From Streptomyces sp. McG3 (lineage in GTDB: Bacteria > Actinomycetota > Actinomycetes > Streptomycetales > Streptomycetaceae): a stretch of DNA of 40,743 nucleotides. The translations under genes were made by a program, and so were the position numbers. Below the pieces are notes generated by a model. It had not been told where the DNA came from. It did not search any database and saw only the letters and a list, made by a program, of their open reading frames with translations. The stretch lies in NCBI RefSeq assembly GCF_018619185.1, contig NZ_JAAXYC010000038.1:1-40743 (forward strand). The letters run 5' to 3'. This document shows, in pieces, positions 32,323 to 40,743 of this stretch. The first letter of the stretch is position 1, and each line of letters starts with the position of its first letter.

Positions 32323-35300
32323 GCGCTCTCCTTGGGGTCGGAGAGGGCGGCAACGGCGCGTACGAGTATCGGATGGGCCGCAGTCGCTGGCGGTGAGGGC
32401 GGCTGGTGGCCGGCGCGGGCCAGGACGGCGGCGGCCTCGGCGCGGACGGACAGCATGTCACTGCCGCACAGCGTCACGAGCTGGTCGAGGAGGGCGGCAT
32501 CCAGGGGCCCGTCAGGCAGGTGGCTGTGCAGGACGGTCAGGAGCCAGGTCAGGGGGCCAGCGCCGAGGCTGAAGGAGAGGACGTGTGCGAGTGCAGCCCG
32601 GGCCGGGCCGGGGCGGCCGGCCAGGAGAACCGTCGCTGCGATTAGGGCGCGGCGTTTGTCGCCGCGTTCGGGCAGGGCGAGCGTGGCCAACGCAAGCCGG
32701 CACAGCGCCGTGTCGATGTCGTGCTGGGTGGTCTGCTCGGGCACAGGGAGGTAGGCGCCGTGGTCGAGGCGGGCGCGGCCGGGCAGGCGGTGGGCGATGA
32801 CCTCGTATGCCGCGTCCCAGCAGGCGAGGGCGCTGGCAGCCGTGGGCGAAGCGTGCGGGGGCTGAACGGCGAAGGCCGAGACCAGGGCCAGGCTGACGCC
32901 GATTGTGCGGTGGTAGGACCCCTCGGTAACGGCGTGGGTCACCTGGTCTGCGAGATTGTGGGCTGCGGTGTCGGCGTCTGCGGCATGCGCCTGCCGCCAC
33001 AGATCCAGCCGGTCGTTGCCGGCGAAGGAGCGCCAGCCACCGCCGCCGCGCGTCTTGGTGTAGGCGAGCATGCCCGCCGTGGCCGCGAGCGGGCCCAGGA
33101 CATTGGGGTCGGTGTCCTGGCGCATCTGGAATCCCGAGGCGAGGTCCGCCAAGAGCTCAAGGGGGCTGGAGGGGGTCATCTCGTCGGCGATGCGGTGCAG
33201 GAGCTGGATGGCGGCTTCGGCTCCCTGGCCGTCAAGGATCTCCAGTAGCCGCCAGCCGACCGCGTTGGCCAGGGCGTCCCTCGACCACCGCGGGCCCGAG
33301 GGGGCGTCGTATGCCTTGCTGTTGCGGTCGCGGACTGCGGCAAGTACGCCGGCGGCACCTTCCGGCAGCGTCGGGCGCTGCTGGGCGTGCAGGTAGGCGC
33401 CTGTGGTGGGGCGCTTCTCGGGGCCCGACCAGTTGCGGGAATTGTTGGTGGGCACGGGACGGGGCGTCCAGGGCGGGCCGCCTTCGCCGCCACAGCGCTG
33501 TGCCGCCGTGCGCAGCGCAGCGGTGGGCTCGGCTCCGGCATTGTGCGACACGGCGAACAGGGTCTGGTCGTCGTAGGTGGAAGTGATCGCGTTGGCCAGC
33601 ACCGGCAGGAGACGCAGTGTGTGTGCCGCGTCGTCGGCGGGCAGGTCGGCGAGCCGTGTGAGCAGGGCGATGTCCTGGTCGATGCTGCGGCCTCCGGGCC
33701 CTGCCGCGATGCGGAGCGCGGCCAGGACGACGGGATCGGCCCTGTCCGCCTGGGTGGTCAGCAGCTGGTGGTGGGCCGCGTCCACCCGGCTATCGGGCAG
33801 TCCGGGCTCGGTCAACAGTACCTGGGCGCCCAACTGCGCGGCAGCCTGCGGATCCAGGCGCGTCAGCAAGCGCCACCACTCGGCAGGCGTTCCCGCCGTC
33901 CCCCGCCCGTCGGTGCGGTCCGCGACGAGATAGACAAGAGGCTGCGTACGCGCCAGCCGCACACGCGCCTGGACGGGATCGGCTTGCACCAGCTGGGGCA
34001 GCGGATCGAGCAGCTCCTCGATCGTGATGTCCTTGTGGCTGCCGTAGGCGGCCAGGTCGCGGGCGGCGCGTTCCCAGCAGCGTTGCGCCTCGTGTGGGTC
34101 GTCGCAGGCGAGACTCACGCGGGCCATCTCAAGCTCGAAGTCGGCGTCCTCCGCGTACAACGCACGGCTCTCGGCTTGTGCTGTGCGCAGCGTGCCCATG
34201 AGCTCGCGCACGACATCGGCCCCGGCCTGGCCGACGCTCGCCGTGAGCAGGGACAGCAGCTCCGTGGTGACCAGAGGGCCAGTTCCGGCCATGCCCATGA
34301 GGGAGGTGGTGGTGCCGCGGCTGACGGTCTGCAAGGAGGTGATGCCCAGCGCGACGTCGTTGCCCCGCAGCAGCGCGACACCGTCGTGCAGCACTTGCCG
34401 CACCTGCCGATGGATGTCCGCAAGATCGCAGGCCCGCGGCTGGCCCGTGAACGCGTGCGCGTGCTGGGCCAGTTGCTCGAGTGCTACACGCACGGTGGCG
34501 GACGCGGTTTCGGCCGAAAGGGCGCCCGCCTCGATATCACGGTGCAGGCCGACAGTGGCGAGAGTGAAGCGCAGCCAGGCACGGTAGAAACCTTCGCCGT
34601 CCAGAAGGGGGAGCAGCCGGACGGGCGCCTGCGGATCGGCTGCGTGCGCCACCGTGAGCAGTGCCAGCCACCTGCTCACCGGCTCCGACAGGCCGCTGGC
34701 ACGGTCGGTCAGCACCTCGCGAGTTGCCTCAGTGAGAACAGCGCTGATATCTCCGGAAAAGACCTCCTCGGCCAGGTCCGCCGTTGTCAGACCATGACGG
34801 AGCAGACGCCGCGGGTCGCACGGGCCGCTCGCCCAGGCCGCCGTGGCCAGCGTGCGCGCCGACGGCAGTTCGCCGCCGGCGCTGTCGCGGGCATCGGCCA
34901 GATACAGCAGAAGTGCGGTGCGCCGGTCGGAACGGTCGATGAGCTCGACGCTCTCCACCAGCGGAACGAAACCGAGACAGTCCAGCAGCACATCGAGCGC
35001 AGGCTCCAACGGCGGCGGGTTCTCCTGGTCAAGGAATTCAGCCACCCGCCGCGCGAGCGGGCGTTCAGGGGCAGAACGGTCGGTATCGCGGTCCGGCAGC
35101 CGGATCCGTCCGCGCAACTCCGCAAGGAAGACGGACTCGTCGCTGTCGGAACCGTAGTGGGTACTCTCATCCTTGCGTGCCTCGTCCCAGGCCGTCAGGT
35201 ACGCCTCCCATGGGGCGGCGTAACCCGCCCGGTCGACCGCCGCACACAGCTGCAGGCCCCACCGCGCCGCCATCGTGGTCACACCCTCGTACATCAGGCT

Positions 35301-37571
35301 TGCCGCCACGCGGTCGGCTCCCGACAGCGCCACCAGCACATCCGCATACGGCACCAGGGAGCCCGGCAGGCCCTCGTCCTCGTAGGTCGCCCGCGCCCGG
35401 GTCAGTTCGATACAACGCACCAGCGTGGGCCAGTCGTTGCGTGCCGCCGCCCGCCGTGCGGCCACGGTCAGGGTGTGGACGACGGCCTGCGGGGGCTGCA
35501 GCCCGGCAATTGCGCGGGAGAGGAAATCGGGCCCGATCAGCAGAGCGAGTTCGTCGTCGCGGCCCAGAGCGGACAGAAGTTCGGGCAGGTGCCGGAAGGC
35601 GCGAGGGTCCGTGAAAAACCCGCGCTCGGAGAGCCACTCGGCAGCCCGGACCCGTACCTGGTCGACCCACCCGTGGTCACCGTCGATCCGCCGGATGAAG
35701 CGGCTGAAACTCTCATGATGGATCTTCAGTCCGCCGATGCCCGGCTGCTGCGCGACGATCGGCGCCACGCTGGTCAGCGCGGCACCGAGCTGCATTCCGG
35801 GCAGCGGGAAGATCTCCTCGAGCTCCGATGCGGTCACAGCGAAGTCGCAGACCGCAAGCATGCTGACAGCAGAACGCTGCCCGGGGGTCAGACCGGCCAG
35901 CAGATAGGCGTAGTAGTCGTCGAGGTCGTGCGCCGACGACGGCACCGTCCGCAACCTCTCCAGAGGATTGCCGGCACCATCCGGCGCCGGCGCCGCTCCC
36001 AGGCCCGGGGCAGGACCAACGGCCTGCCGGCACAAATACGTGGCGTACAGGGCGTTGCCTCGAGAGCGCTCCTCGATCAGTGCGACCGCGGCCTCCGCCC
36101 GCGCAGCGGGATCAAGCCCCTCACCGACAGGGGAAGACGCCAGGGCCGTCAACACGCCCAGACGGTCCGCCAGAGCATGCAGTTCGGCGCAGTTGAGCGG
36201 GGCAACAGTGAGACGGGAGGCACCGGCGTCGACGGCCTCGAGGTGAGGGCCGGGCTGACTGGCCAGGACGATCACGACACCGTGCGGCAGTTCCAGGGCA
36301 GAGAGGTCCGCGACCAGAGAGGCCGCCGGGTCCACCCGCGGACGAAAGGCGCTGCCGGTGGTGGATCCAAGAACCCGGCTGACATGGTCGATACCGTCCA
36401 CGATCAGCGCGATCGGCCGGTCCGGTGCCAGGCCGCGCGCGGCAGTGACCGCGGCCGTGAGCGTCTCCGGCGTGGCCGCGTAGCGTGGCCTGACCTGCGC
36501 CAGCGCCTCCGGAACGGCCGTCCCCAGCTGCTTCAGCAGGCTGCCGATCACGACCTCGGTCAGCACACGCTGCTCACGGTCGATGTCCGCAGCGCCGAGC
36601 CAGCAGTGATGCCGCACCGCCAGCCAGGTCTCCCGCAGCGCATCCCCGAGCTGCTCACACAACCACGACTTGCCGATACCGGGAGCACCGGTGACCACCA
36701 CGACACCCCCCTGCTGAGCAGCGTCCTTCACAGCCGCGACCACGCCCGTGAGCACCGTAGGACGTCTCACCTCGGTGGCACGGTCCACGGGGTGCCCCTC
36801 ACGGACCGCTCCGAAGTCGACTTCCAGACTCAGACGAGGAAGCAGGTCCTCGACCATCACGGTCCCCGCCCGGCTGCGCGCCGCTTTGGCCGCCTCGATC
36901 AGGGCCAGCGCCACTTCCTCGGGCGTGCGGTGCCGGTTCGGCGGCCGTCCGGCACCGAGTTCTTCGGTGATGCGGTGCAGCAAGGCCGCCTCGGCTGGCC
37001 CGGGCTCGCGAATGTTGAGCGAACACGCCGGAAGATCCGTGTCGACGACCAGGGACGCGCAAGCGCGGTTGAGCAGGTCATCACTGACCTGGGCGAGTAT
37101 CTCCTTCCACGGAGCGTGTGCACGCAGCGCAGCGGCGTCGAAACGGAACCGTTTGCTGCTCAAGCCGTGCAGTGCAGGCCCGGGATCGGTGCTCGCGTGG
37201 ATCGGGCGCAGCACCCGGGTCAGCTCGGGATCCTCCGGCTCCGTGTCGCGCACCACGAGGCGGTGCGAGGCATCCGGATCCGAGGTGAAGTCGTGGTCCA
37301 TGGAGGAGAAGAGCAGATCCAGGCGTAGGCCTCGCTTGTCCTTCGTGAAACTCTCCAGCGACAACGCGCGGTCGTGATCCGTGTGCTTGATCTGCAGCCG
37401 CTCGCGGCTGCCGGTGCCCCACTCGCACGTGATGTCATCGAATCGGTCCCCGGTGAACATCTTCGTGTCGACCAGCAGGGAATTCGCACGTCCCACCGCC
37501 AGGTCCACCAGCCGCAGCGCGGTGAGCAGGTCCTGGTAGGCGTAGCCAAGGTGTGTCGGGCGCAGCCCCAT
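32319..37571 (-). CDS. Cap4/DUF4297-like nuclease - STAND NTPase with long helical C-terminus
   Basis: 1750 aa. ATG 37571 is chosen over in-frame GTG 37604 because GGAGGTGAGC lies just before it. Residues 1-200 resemble the Cap4/DUF4297 dsDNA nuclease: G-Y-A-Y-Q-D near the start, R-F-D-D-I (44-48) and R-L-Q-I-K-H (58-63) supply the D...Q-x-K restriction-like site. A P-loop follows: Walker A G-A-P-G-I-G-K-S (295-302) and Walker B I-A-L-I-V-D-G-I-D (387-395), a STAND/NACHT layout. From about 570 to the end the protein is Ala/Leu-rich helices of TPR/HEAT-like pattern. This is the architecture of Avs-type antiviral STAND proteins, in which the repeats sense a phage protein and the nuclease is switched on. 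Start of a two-gene operon. Confidence 0.85.
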   Translation of the reverse strand: MGLRPTHLGYAYQDLLTALRLVDLAVGRANSLLVDTKMFTGDRFDDITCEWGTGSRERLQIKHTDHDRALSLESFTKDKRGLRLDLLFSSMDHDFTSDPDASHRLVVRDTEPEDPELTRVLRPIHASTDPGPALHGLSSKRFRFDAAALRAHAPWKEILAQVSDDLLNRACASLVVDTDLPACSLNIREPGPAEAALLHRITEELGAGRPPNRHRTPEEVALALIEAAKAARSRAGTVMVEDLLPRLSLEVDFGAVREGHPVDRATEVRRPTVLTGVVAAVKDAAQQGGVVVVTGAPGIGKSWLCEQLGDALRETWLAVRHHCWLGAADIDREQRVLTEVVIGSLLKQLGTAVPEALAQVRPRYAATPETLTAAVTAARGLAPDRPIALIVDGIDHVSRVLGSTTGSAFRPRVDPAASLVADLSALELPHGVVIVLASQPGPHLEAVDAGASRLTVAPLNCAELHALADRLGVLTALASSPVGEGLDPAARAEAAVALIEERSRGNALYATYLCRQAVGPAPGLGAAPAPDGAGNPLERLRTVPSSAHDLDDYYAYLLAGLTPGQRSAVSMLAVCDFAVTASELEEIFPLPGMQLGAALTSVAPIVAQQPGIGGLKIHHESFSRFIRRIDGDHGWVDQVRVRAAEWLSERGFFTDPRAFRHLPELLSALGRDDELALLIGPDFLSRAIAGLQPPQAVVHTLTVAARRAAARNDWPTLVRCIELTRARATYEDEGLPGSLVPYADVLVALSGADRVAASLMYEGVTTMAARWGLQLCAAVDRAGYAAPWEAYLTAWDEARKDESTHYGSDSDESVFLAELRGRIRLPDRDTDRSAPERPLARRVAEFLDQENPPPLEPALDVLLDCLGFVPLVESVELIDRSDRRTALLLYLADARDSAGGELPSARTLATAAWASGPCDPRRLLRHGLTTADLAEEVFSGDISAVLTEATREVLTDRASGLSEPVSRWLALLTVAHAADPQAPVRLLPLLDGEGFYRAWLRFTLATVGLHRDIEAGALSAETASATVRVALEQLAQHAHAFTGQPRACDLADIHRQVRQVLHDGVALLRGNDVALGITSLQTVSRGTTTSLMGMAGTGPLVTTELLSLLTASVGQAGADVVRELMGTLRTAQAESRALYAEDADFELEMARVSLACDDPHEAQRCWERAARDLAAYGSHKDITIEELLDPLPQLVQADPVQARVRLARTQPLVYLVADRTDGRGTAGTPAEWWRLLTRLDPQAAAQLGAQVLLTEPGLPDSRVDAAHHQLLTTQADRADPVVLAALRIAAGPGGRSIDQDIALLTRLADLPADDAAHTLRLLPVLANAITSTYDDQTLFAVSHNAGAEPTAALRTAAQRCGGEGGPPWTPRPVPTNNSRNWSGPEKRPTTGAYLHAQQRPTLPEGAAGVLAAVRDRNSKAYDAPSGPRWSRDALANAVGWRLLEILDGQGAEAAIQLLHRIADEMTPSSPLELLADLASGFQMRQDTDPNVLGPLAATAGMLAYTKTRGGGGWRSFAGNDRLDLWRQAHAADADTAAHNLADQVTHAVTEGSYHRTIGVSLALVSAFAVQPPHASPTAASALACWDAAYEVIAHRLPGRARLDHGAYLPVPEQTTQHDIDTALCRLALATLALPERGDKRRALIAATVLLAGRPGPARAALAHVLSFSLGAGPLTWLLTVLHSHLPDGPLDAALLDQLVTLCGSDMLSVRAEAAAVLARAGHQPPSPPATAAHPILVRAVAALSDPKESA

Positions 37572-37627
37572 GCTCACCTCCAGCGTGCCTTGCTCACTTG
37601 GCACCCCCCATGGTGCGCGTCGCGGTC

Positions 37628-37633
37628 ACCCTA
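37628..37633 (-). promoter_or_regulatory. Candidate -10 box for the nuclease-STAND gene
   Basis: TAGGGT on the minus strand about 57-62 nt upstream of ATG 37571. Weak match (TANNNT) with no clear -35. Confidence 0.3.
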
Positions 37634-37680
37634 ACCTCCCTGACGTACCGGGACGGAACGGAAACCCAAGGGGAGATCGT

Positions 37681-37827
37681 GTGTGCAAGATCCAGCTGGC
37701 CCGGGAACACCTGGAAGGTTGGGCACCAGCAGCGGCTCTCGCACGCGAGATCGACGGCGGCGGCCGCACCGACCTGGTCGTCGACGGCTTCGCGTACCAG
37801 ATCGGGGGCGTCAGGCTTCGACGTTGA
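37681..37827 (+). CDS. Small uncertain ORF (48 aa)
   Basis: GTG 37681 has AAGGGGAGA upstream at good spacing. The 48-aa product has normal composition (A-R-E-H-L-E-G-W near the start, D-L-V-V-D-G-F-A-Y-Q near the end) with high third-position G/C, and its last 17 bp overlap the end of the opposing TerD-domain gene. It may be a real small protein, or the start of a gene cut off by a rearrangement at the overlap. No family recognised. Confidence 0.4.
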   Translation: MCKIQLAREHLEGWAPAAALAREIDGGGRTDLVVDGFAYQIGGVRLRR

Positions 37828-40531
37828 TGCCGTAATCGGTGGCCAGGCCCGCGAGGCCGGTGTTGTAGCCCTGTCCGACGCCACGGGCCTTCCAGCCGTT
37901 CGTATGGCGGTAGAGCTCCACTGCGATGGTGACGGTCTCGCCTGAGGAGAACGGCCCCGGCGCGAAGGCCAGTTGGGTGCCGGAGGCCTGGATGATGTCT
38001 GCCTGCCACTGGGTGTGCTGGTCGAAGACGGTGGTGGGCTGGGCGTCGAGGTCGATGCTGACGATGACGGTGATGGTGGTGATGTCGTCGGGGATGAGGC
38101 TCAGATCGGCGGTGACGGTGTCTCCTCCGACGCGGACTCCGTCGTGGTGGGGGTGGTTGTAGAAGACGAGGTCGTGGTCGTTGCGTACCTTGCCGTTGCG
38201 GCCGAGGAGTACAGCGGAGACATCGACGGGTGCGCCGGTGCAGGTGATGCGGACCGTCGTCGGCTCCGTGGCCACGGCCGTGTTGGCACCCTTGGCCAGC
38301 AACTGCCCAGCAGCGTTTTCCCCGTTGCGGGCCGGGACGGCGGGGGAGGGGGGTGCGATCGGCGGCAGGCTGGTACCAGTAAGAGCCGCGATGACATGCT
38401 GGAGGATGGGCCAGCCTTCGGTTTCCTCGCCAGGCCAGGGCCAGGTCAGTCGCTGAGCGCCGAACTCCTTGGCGGTCGGCGGCCGCCCGAGTGCTTCCTG
38501 TAGTTGAAGGTGGCGCAGGCTTTCGGTGGCCAGGCGGCTGAGCTGCCACTGCCGTTGGGTTTCCTCCGGGCTGTTAACCCAGGCGTCGTGGTCGACGGGC
38601 TTGCCGCCCAGCTCCTGGTACACCCGGCGGGCGAAGTCGTAGCCGTCGCCGGCCAGCAGGCGGGCGGGCCGCTCCTGCGGGGAAGACGCCGGCTCTCCGA
38701 TGGCCGTGTACAGCGCCCCCAGGTCGCCGCCCGTCCAGTGGTTGGCTGCCGTGGTCGCGAACCGGGCGAACTGGGGCAGCGTGGGGGGACGCCCCTTGGC
38801 GGCGACGAAGCGGTGATGCTGGTGGGCGACCTCCTCCAACTCGGAGCGCCAGCGGCCCTCCACGAAGGCACCGAGATACTGCTCCGCCCAGGCCCGCCGG
38901 TGCCGTGTGATGAGGTCCCGTACCCGCTCGAAGCCGTCCCGACGGGCGCCGTGACTCATGCTGGAGGTGAACGTCATCTGCCCGTACGGGGTCTCGACCG
39001 TACTGTCCTCGCTGTCCGTGATCTCCTCCTCCGGCCCCAGGAGTTGTTCGGCGGCTTGCAGTTCGCGGAAGAAGGCGGTGTCGACCGGGCATCCGGCCGC
39101 GCGCAGGGCGGCCAGCGGCCTGCTGTAGTAGCGGTCGACGCGGTCCAAGGTGGTGCGGGAGTAGGGGCCTTCGCACACGAACCAGGCGGTCAGGCCCACG
39201 CCGTGCCAGAACTCGGCCGCGGGACCGAGAGCTTCGGCCATGGTCTGGTGCGGGCGCGGGTTGCTGACGATGCTGCCGGGATACCGCGCAAGCGTCACCG
39301 TCTCCCACAGCCGCCCCACCCGTTCGAGGACATCGGCGGGCAGACGCTGCCGGTACAACTGGGGGGTCAGCCCCTGCTCGGTTGGGTTCAGACTCATCAG
39401 ATCCTGATCGACCAGCCCCCACAACGACGGCATTCCCCGTGGCTGGCCGGCATGCGCCTGGTCGAAGCCTGCCCACCAGCCGCGCAGGGCCGCAGCCCGC
39501 TCCTCCACCGGAGACAGAGAACTGCCGCCGCCGAGGAAGGCCGCGAGCATCGCATGGACCTCGTCTTCCGCGATGCCCGCCTCGGCAGCCATGCCGGCCG
39601 TCTGCGTGGCCATGCCGACGTACAGACGCGGCTCGGGCAGAGCGGTGATGATCTCCTCATCCGGGTGAGGGGGAGCCTGAAGGTAATCCAGCACAGCCAG
39701 CCAGTCGCCCCCGAAGTACGCGGAGACGACCGGCTGCAGCTCTTTGGTGAGCACCCGGCGCGCCAGGGCTGTTCCCGTCCTGGCCTTCTTGGCGAAACCA
39801 GCCATCAGCCCTTGCAACCGCTGGATCCGGTGGCGTGCGGCGAGCTGCACGAGGTCGGCGGCGGCAAGGGTGTCCAGCAAACGAAGGCGGGCCTGCTGCT
39901 GTCCCGCACGGTCCAGCTGGTGCCAGCCGCCGCCGAAGCGGAAGGCTTCCAGCGCGCTCTCGTCGATGCCCAGCAGCCGGTAACGCTCCTCGATGAGTGT
40001 CCAGAACCGCTGCTGTTCTGTGCGAGGGAAGATCTCTCCTGCCGCCCGCAGCCGGATGGGCTGAAGCAGTGTCTCGAACAGCGGCACCAGCAGCGCCCAC
40101 AGCAGCACCGTGTCCCAGTCCTCCACAGCGGTGAGGCGGGCGGTGTCATCGGCGGCCAGCGTCAGAGCGTGGCCAGGGCGTTCACGCAGCAGATACGGCA
40201 GATTGACTGCCCCTGCCTTGACCGAGAGTTTCTGGGGCAGGTACCACGCCCCGAGCCGCTGCTGCTCCTGGACCCCGAAAGCGTTGGCGCAGAAGACTTC
40301 CTCTTCCCGGGTGAGGGCCGTCACCTTGGCGGTGTCCGGCGTGTGGCGTCCTCGGCCGGGGACGACGATGGCCACCGGCCGTCCGGCGAGCCCTGTGGCC
40401 AGCAGTCTGGCCGCCAGGGCGTCGATGTCGGCGAACCGTTGCTGCTGCCCGGCCGCCCGCTCCAGGGCAAGTGCCTGCTCGGGACTACATTCCACGGTCG
40501 GCTGCCACCAGCATGTCGGGTCACTGGCCAC
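37811..40531 (-). CDS. Large protein with C-terminal TerD domain
   Basis: 906 aa from GTG 40531. The last 165 residues (742-906) are a TerD/tellurium-resistance domain: G-K-V-R-N-D-H-D-L-V-F-Y-N (780-792), L-S-L-I-P (810-814), an acidic strand V-S-I-D-L-D and the ending E-L-Y-R...G-W-K-A-R-G-V-G-Q-G-Y. TerD domains bind calcium and occur in stress and conflict systems. The first 730 residues are mostly helical (Ala/Leu/Gln/Arg-rich) with a few Trp-rich stretches and no domain I recognise; a Pro/Ser/Ala-rich linker (about 715-740) joins the parts. TerD proteins are usually around 190 aa, so a fusion of this size is unusual. It overlaps the gene before it by 11 bp. Confidence 0.85.
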   Translation of the reverse strand: MASDPTCWWQPTVECSPEQALALERAAGQQQRFADIDALAARLLATGLAGRPVAIVVPGRGRHTPDTAKVTALTREEEVFCANAFGVQEQQRLGAWYLPQKLSVKAGAVNLPYLLRERPGHALTLAADDTARLTAVEDWDTVLLWALLVPLFETLLQPIRLRAAGEIFPRTEQQRFWTLIEERYRLLGIDESALEAFRFGGGWHQLDRAGQQQARLRLLDTLAAADLVQLAARHRIQRLQGLMAGFAKKARTGTALARRVLTKELQPVVSAYFGGDWLAVLDYLQAPPHPDEEIITALPEPRLYVGMATQTAGMAAEAGIAEDEVHAMLAAFLGGGSSLSPVEERAAALRGWWAGFDQAHAGQPRGMPSLWGLVDQDLMSLNPTEQGLTPQLYRQRLPADVLERVGRLWETVTLARYPGSIVSNPRPHQTMAEALGPAAEFWHGVGLTAWFVCEGPYSRTTLDRVDRYYSRPLAALRAAGCPVDTAFFRELQAAEQLLGPEEEITDSEDSTVETPYGQMTFTSSMSHGARRDGFERVRDLITRHRRAWAEQYLGAFVEGRWRSELEEVAHQHHRFVAAKGRPPTLPQFARFATTAANHWTGGDLGALYTAIGEPASSPQERPARLLAGDGYDFARRVYQELGGKPVDHDAWVNSPEETQRQWQLSRLATESLRHLQLQEALGRPPTAKEFGAQRLTWPWPGEETEGWPILQHVIAALTGTSLPPIAPPSPAVPARNGENAAGQLLAKGANTAVATEPTTVRITCTGAPVDVSAVLLGRNGKVRNDHDLVFYNHPHHDGVRVGGDTVTADLSLIPDDITTITVIVSIDLDAQPTTVFDQHTQWQADIIQASGTQLAFAPGPFSSGETVTIAVELYRHTNGWKARGVGQGYNTGLAGLATDYGINVEA

Positions 40532-40742
40532 CAGTCAGCCTCCGCATGTACTCGACGAACTGCTCAAACGGCACCGGCGCAGCGGTGTTCTGCGCATAGA
40601 CGGCGTAGCGCTGGGCCATCAGCTGCATCTCCCGCTCCGTCCTTCGGGCCTCCACACGGTCCAACTCGTGCACCACGTGCTGCTCGACGCGTCCCCGCTC
40701 GTACAGCACGAACGCGTCCACCCCGCCCAGGCCCCCACCGGC
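40521..40742 (-). CDS. C-terminal end of an unknown protein, cut by the window edge
   Basis: A minus-strand frame is open from the window edge to a stop at 40521. GTG at 40721 is the first visible start, but the frame continues upstream with a Gly-rich stretch in coding character, so the gene probably begins outside the window. The visible part (about 73 aa) has a charged helix rich in Glu/Arg (V-E-Q-H-V-V-H-E-L-D-R-V-E) and ends in F-V-E-Y-M-R-R-L. Its last 11 bp overlap the start of the TerD-domain gene, so the two are likely one operon. No family recognised. Confidence 0.65.
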   Translation of the reverse strand, partial: AGGGLGGVDAFVLYERGRVEQHVVHELDRVEARRTEREMQLMAQRYAVYAQNTAAPVPFEQFVEYMRRLTGGQ

Positions 40743-40743
40743 C

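Noticed and set aside
33387..37328. A very long plus-strand open frame (over 1300 codons) opposite the nuclease-STAND gene.
   Set aside because: It is an antisense shadow: composition rich in Arg/Gly/Gln/His without domain pattern, while the minus strand has clear nuclease and P-loop motifs. Long antisense frames are expected at this G/C content.

Overview
The window is high-GC DNA with strong G/C preference at third codon positions, GTG/TTG starts, purine-rich ribosome sites and U-less hairpin terminators. This fits Streptomyces or a close relative. No ribosomal, tRNA or primary-metabolism genes are visible. Gene-sized conflict and DNA-processing proteins, a transposition module and broken housekeeping-gene fragments are packed together, so I read the window as a defence island in an accessory part of the chromosome.

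Layout. (1) 1-3.9 kb: small genes: a cut-off protein, tiny uncertain ORFs, an unrecognised 99-aa protein, a cysteine-rich ORF without a proper start, a STAS-domain protein, a secreted peptide, a fragment of the replicative helicase gene dnaB and a two-repeat hemopexin-like protein. Three strong hairpins punctuate this part. (2) 3.9-9.3 kb: a 1468-aa caspase-like protease / STAND NTPase / WD40 protein, divergent from an alpha/beta hydrolase, with a dyad between the two promoters. (3) 9.6-10.0 kb: a frameshifted UvrD-like helicase remnant. (4) 10.3-17.3 kb: a five-gene Wadjet-type (JetABCD) operon with an SMC/MukB-like ATPase, a kleisin-like protein, two small winged-helix-like proteins instead of one, and a Toprim nuclease subunit. 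(5) 17.4-20.9 kb: a transposition module with a DDE transposase (TnsB/TniA type), an AAA ATPase (TnsC/TniB type) and an unrecognised third protein.

(6) 21.4-30.8 kb: sbcD-sbcC on the minus strand, divergent from a four-gene plus-strand operon: an unknown coiled-coil protein, a Cas4-like Fe-S PD-(D/E)XK nuclease, an unknown 500-aa protein and an SF1 (Dna2/Upf1-like) helicase. I could not match this set to a defence system I know, and it is my leading candidate for an undescribed system. (7) 31.1-37.6 kb: a 1750-aa protein with a Cap4/DUF4297-like nuclease domain, a STAND NTPase and a long helical C-terminus, translationally coupled to an unknown 393-aa protein. (8) 37.7-40.7 kb: a small uncertain ORF, a 906-aa protein with a C-terminal TerD domain on an unrecognised N-terminal region, and the end of another gene.

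Common theme: several modules are built to sense foreign DNA or infection (STAND NTPases, SMC loop extrusion) and to act through nuclease, protease or lipase-like effectors. SbcCD and the Dna2-like pair suggest processing of DNA ends. Roles in phage or plasmid defence are inferred from domain content and neighbourhood.
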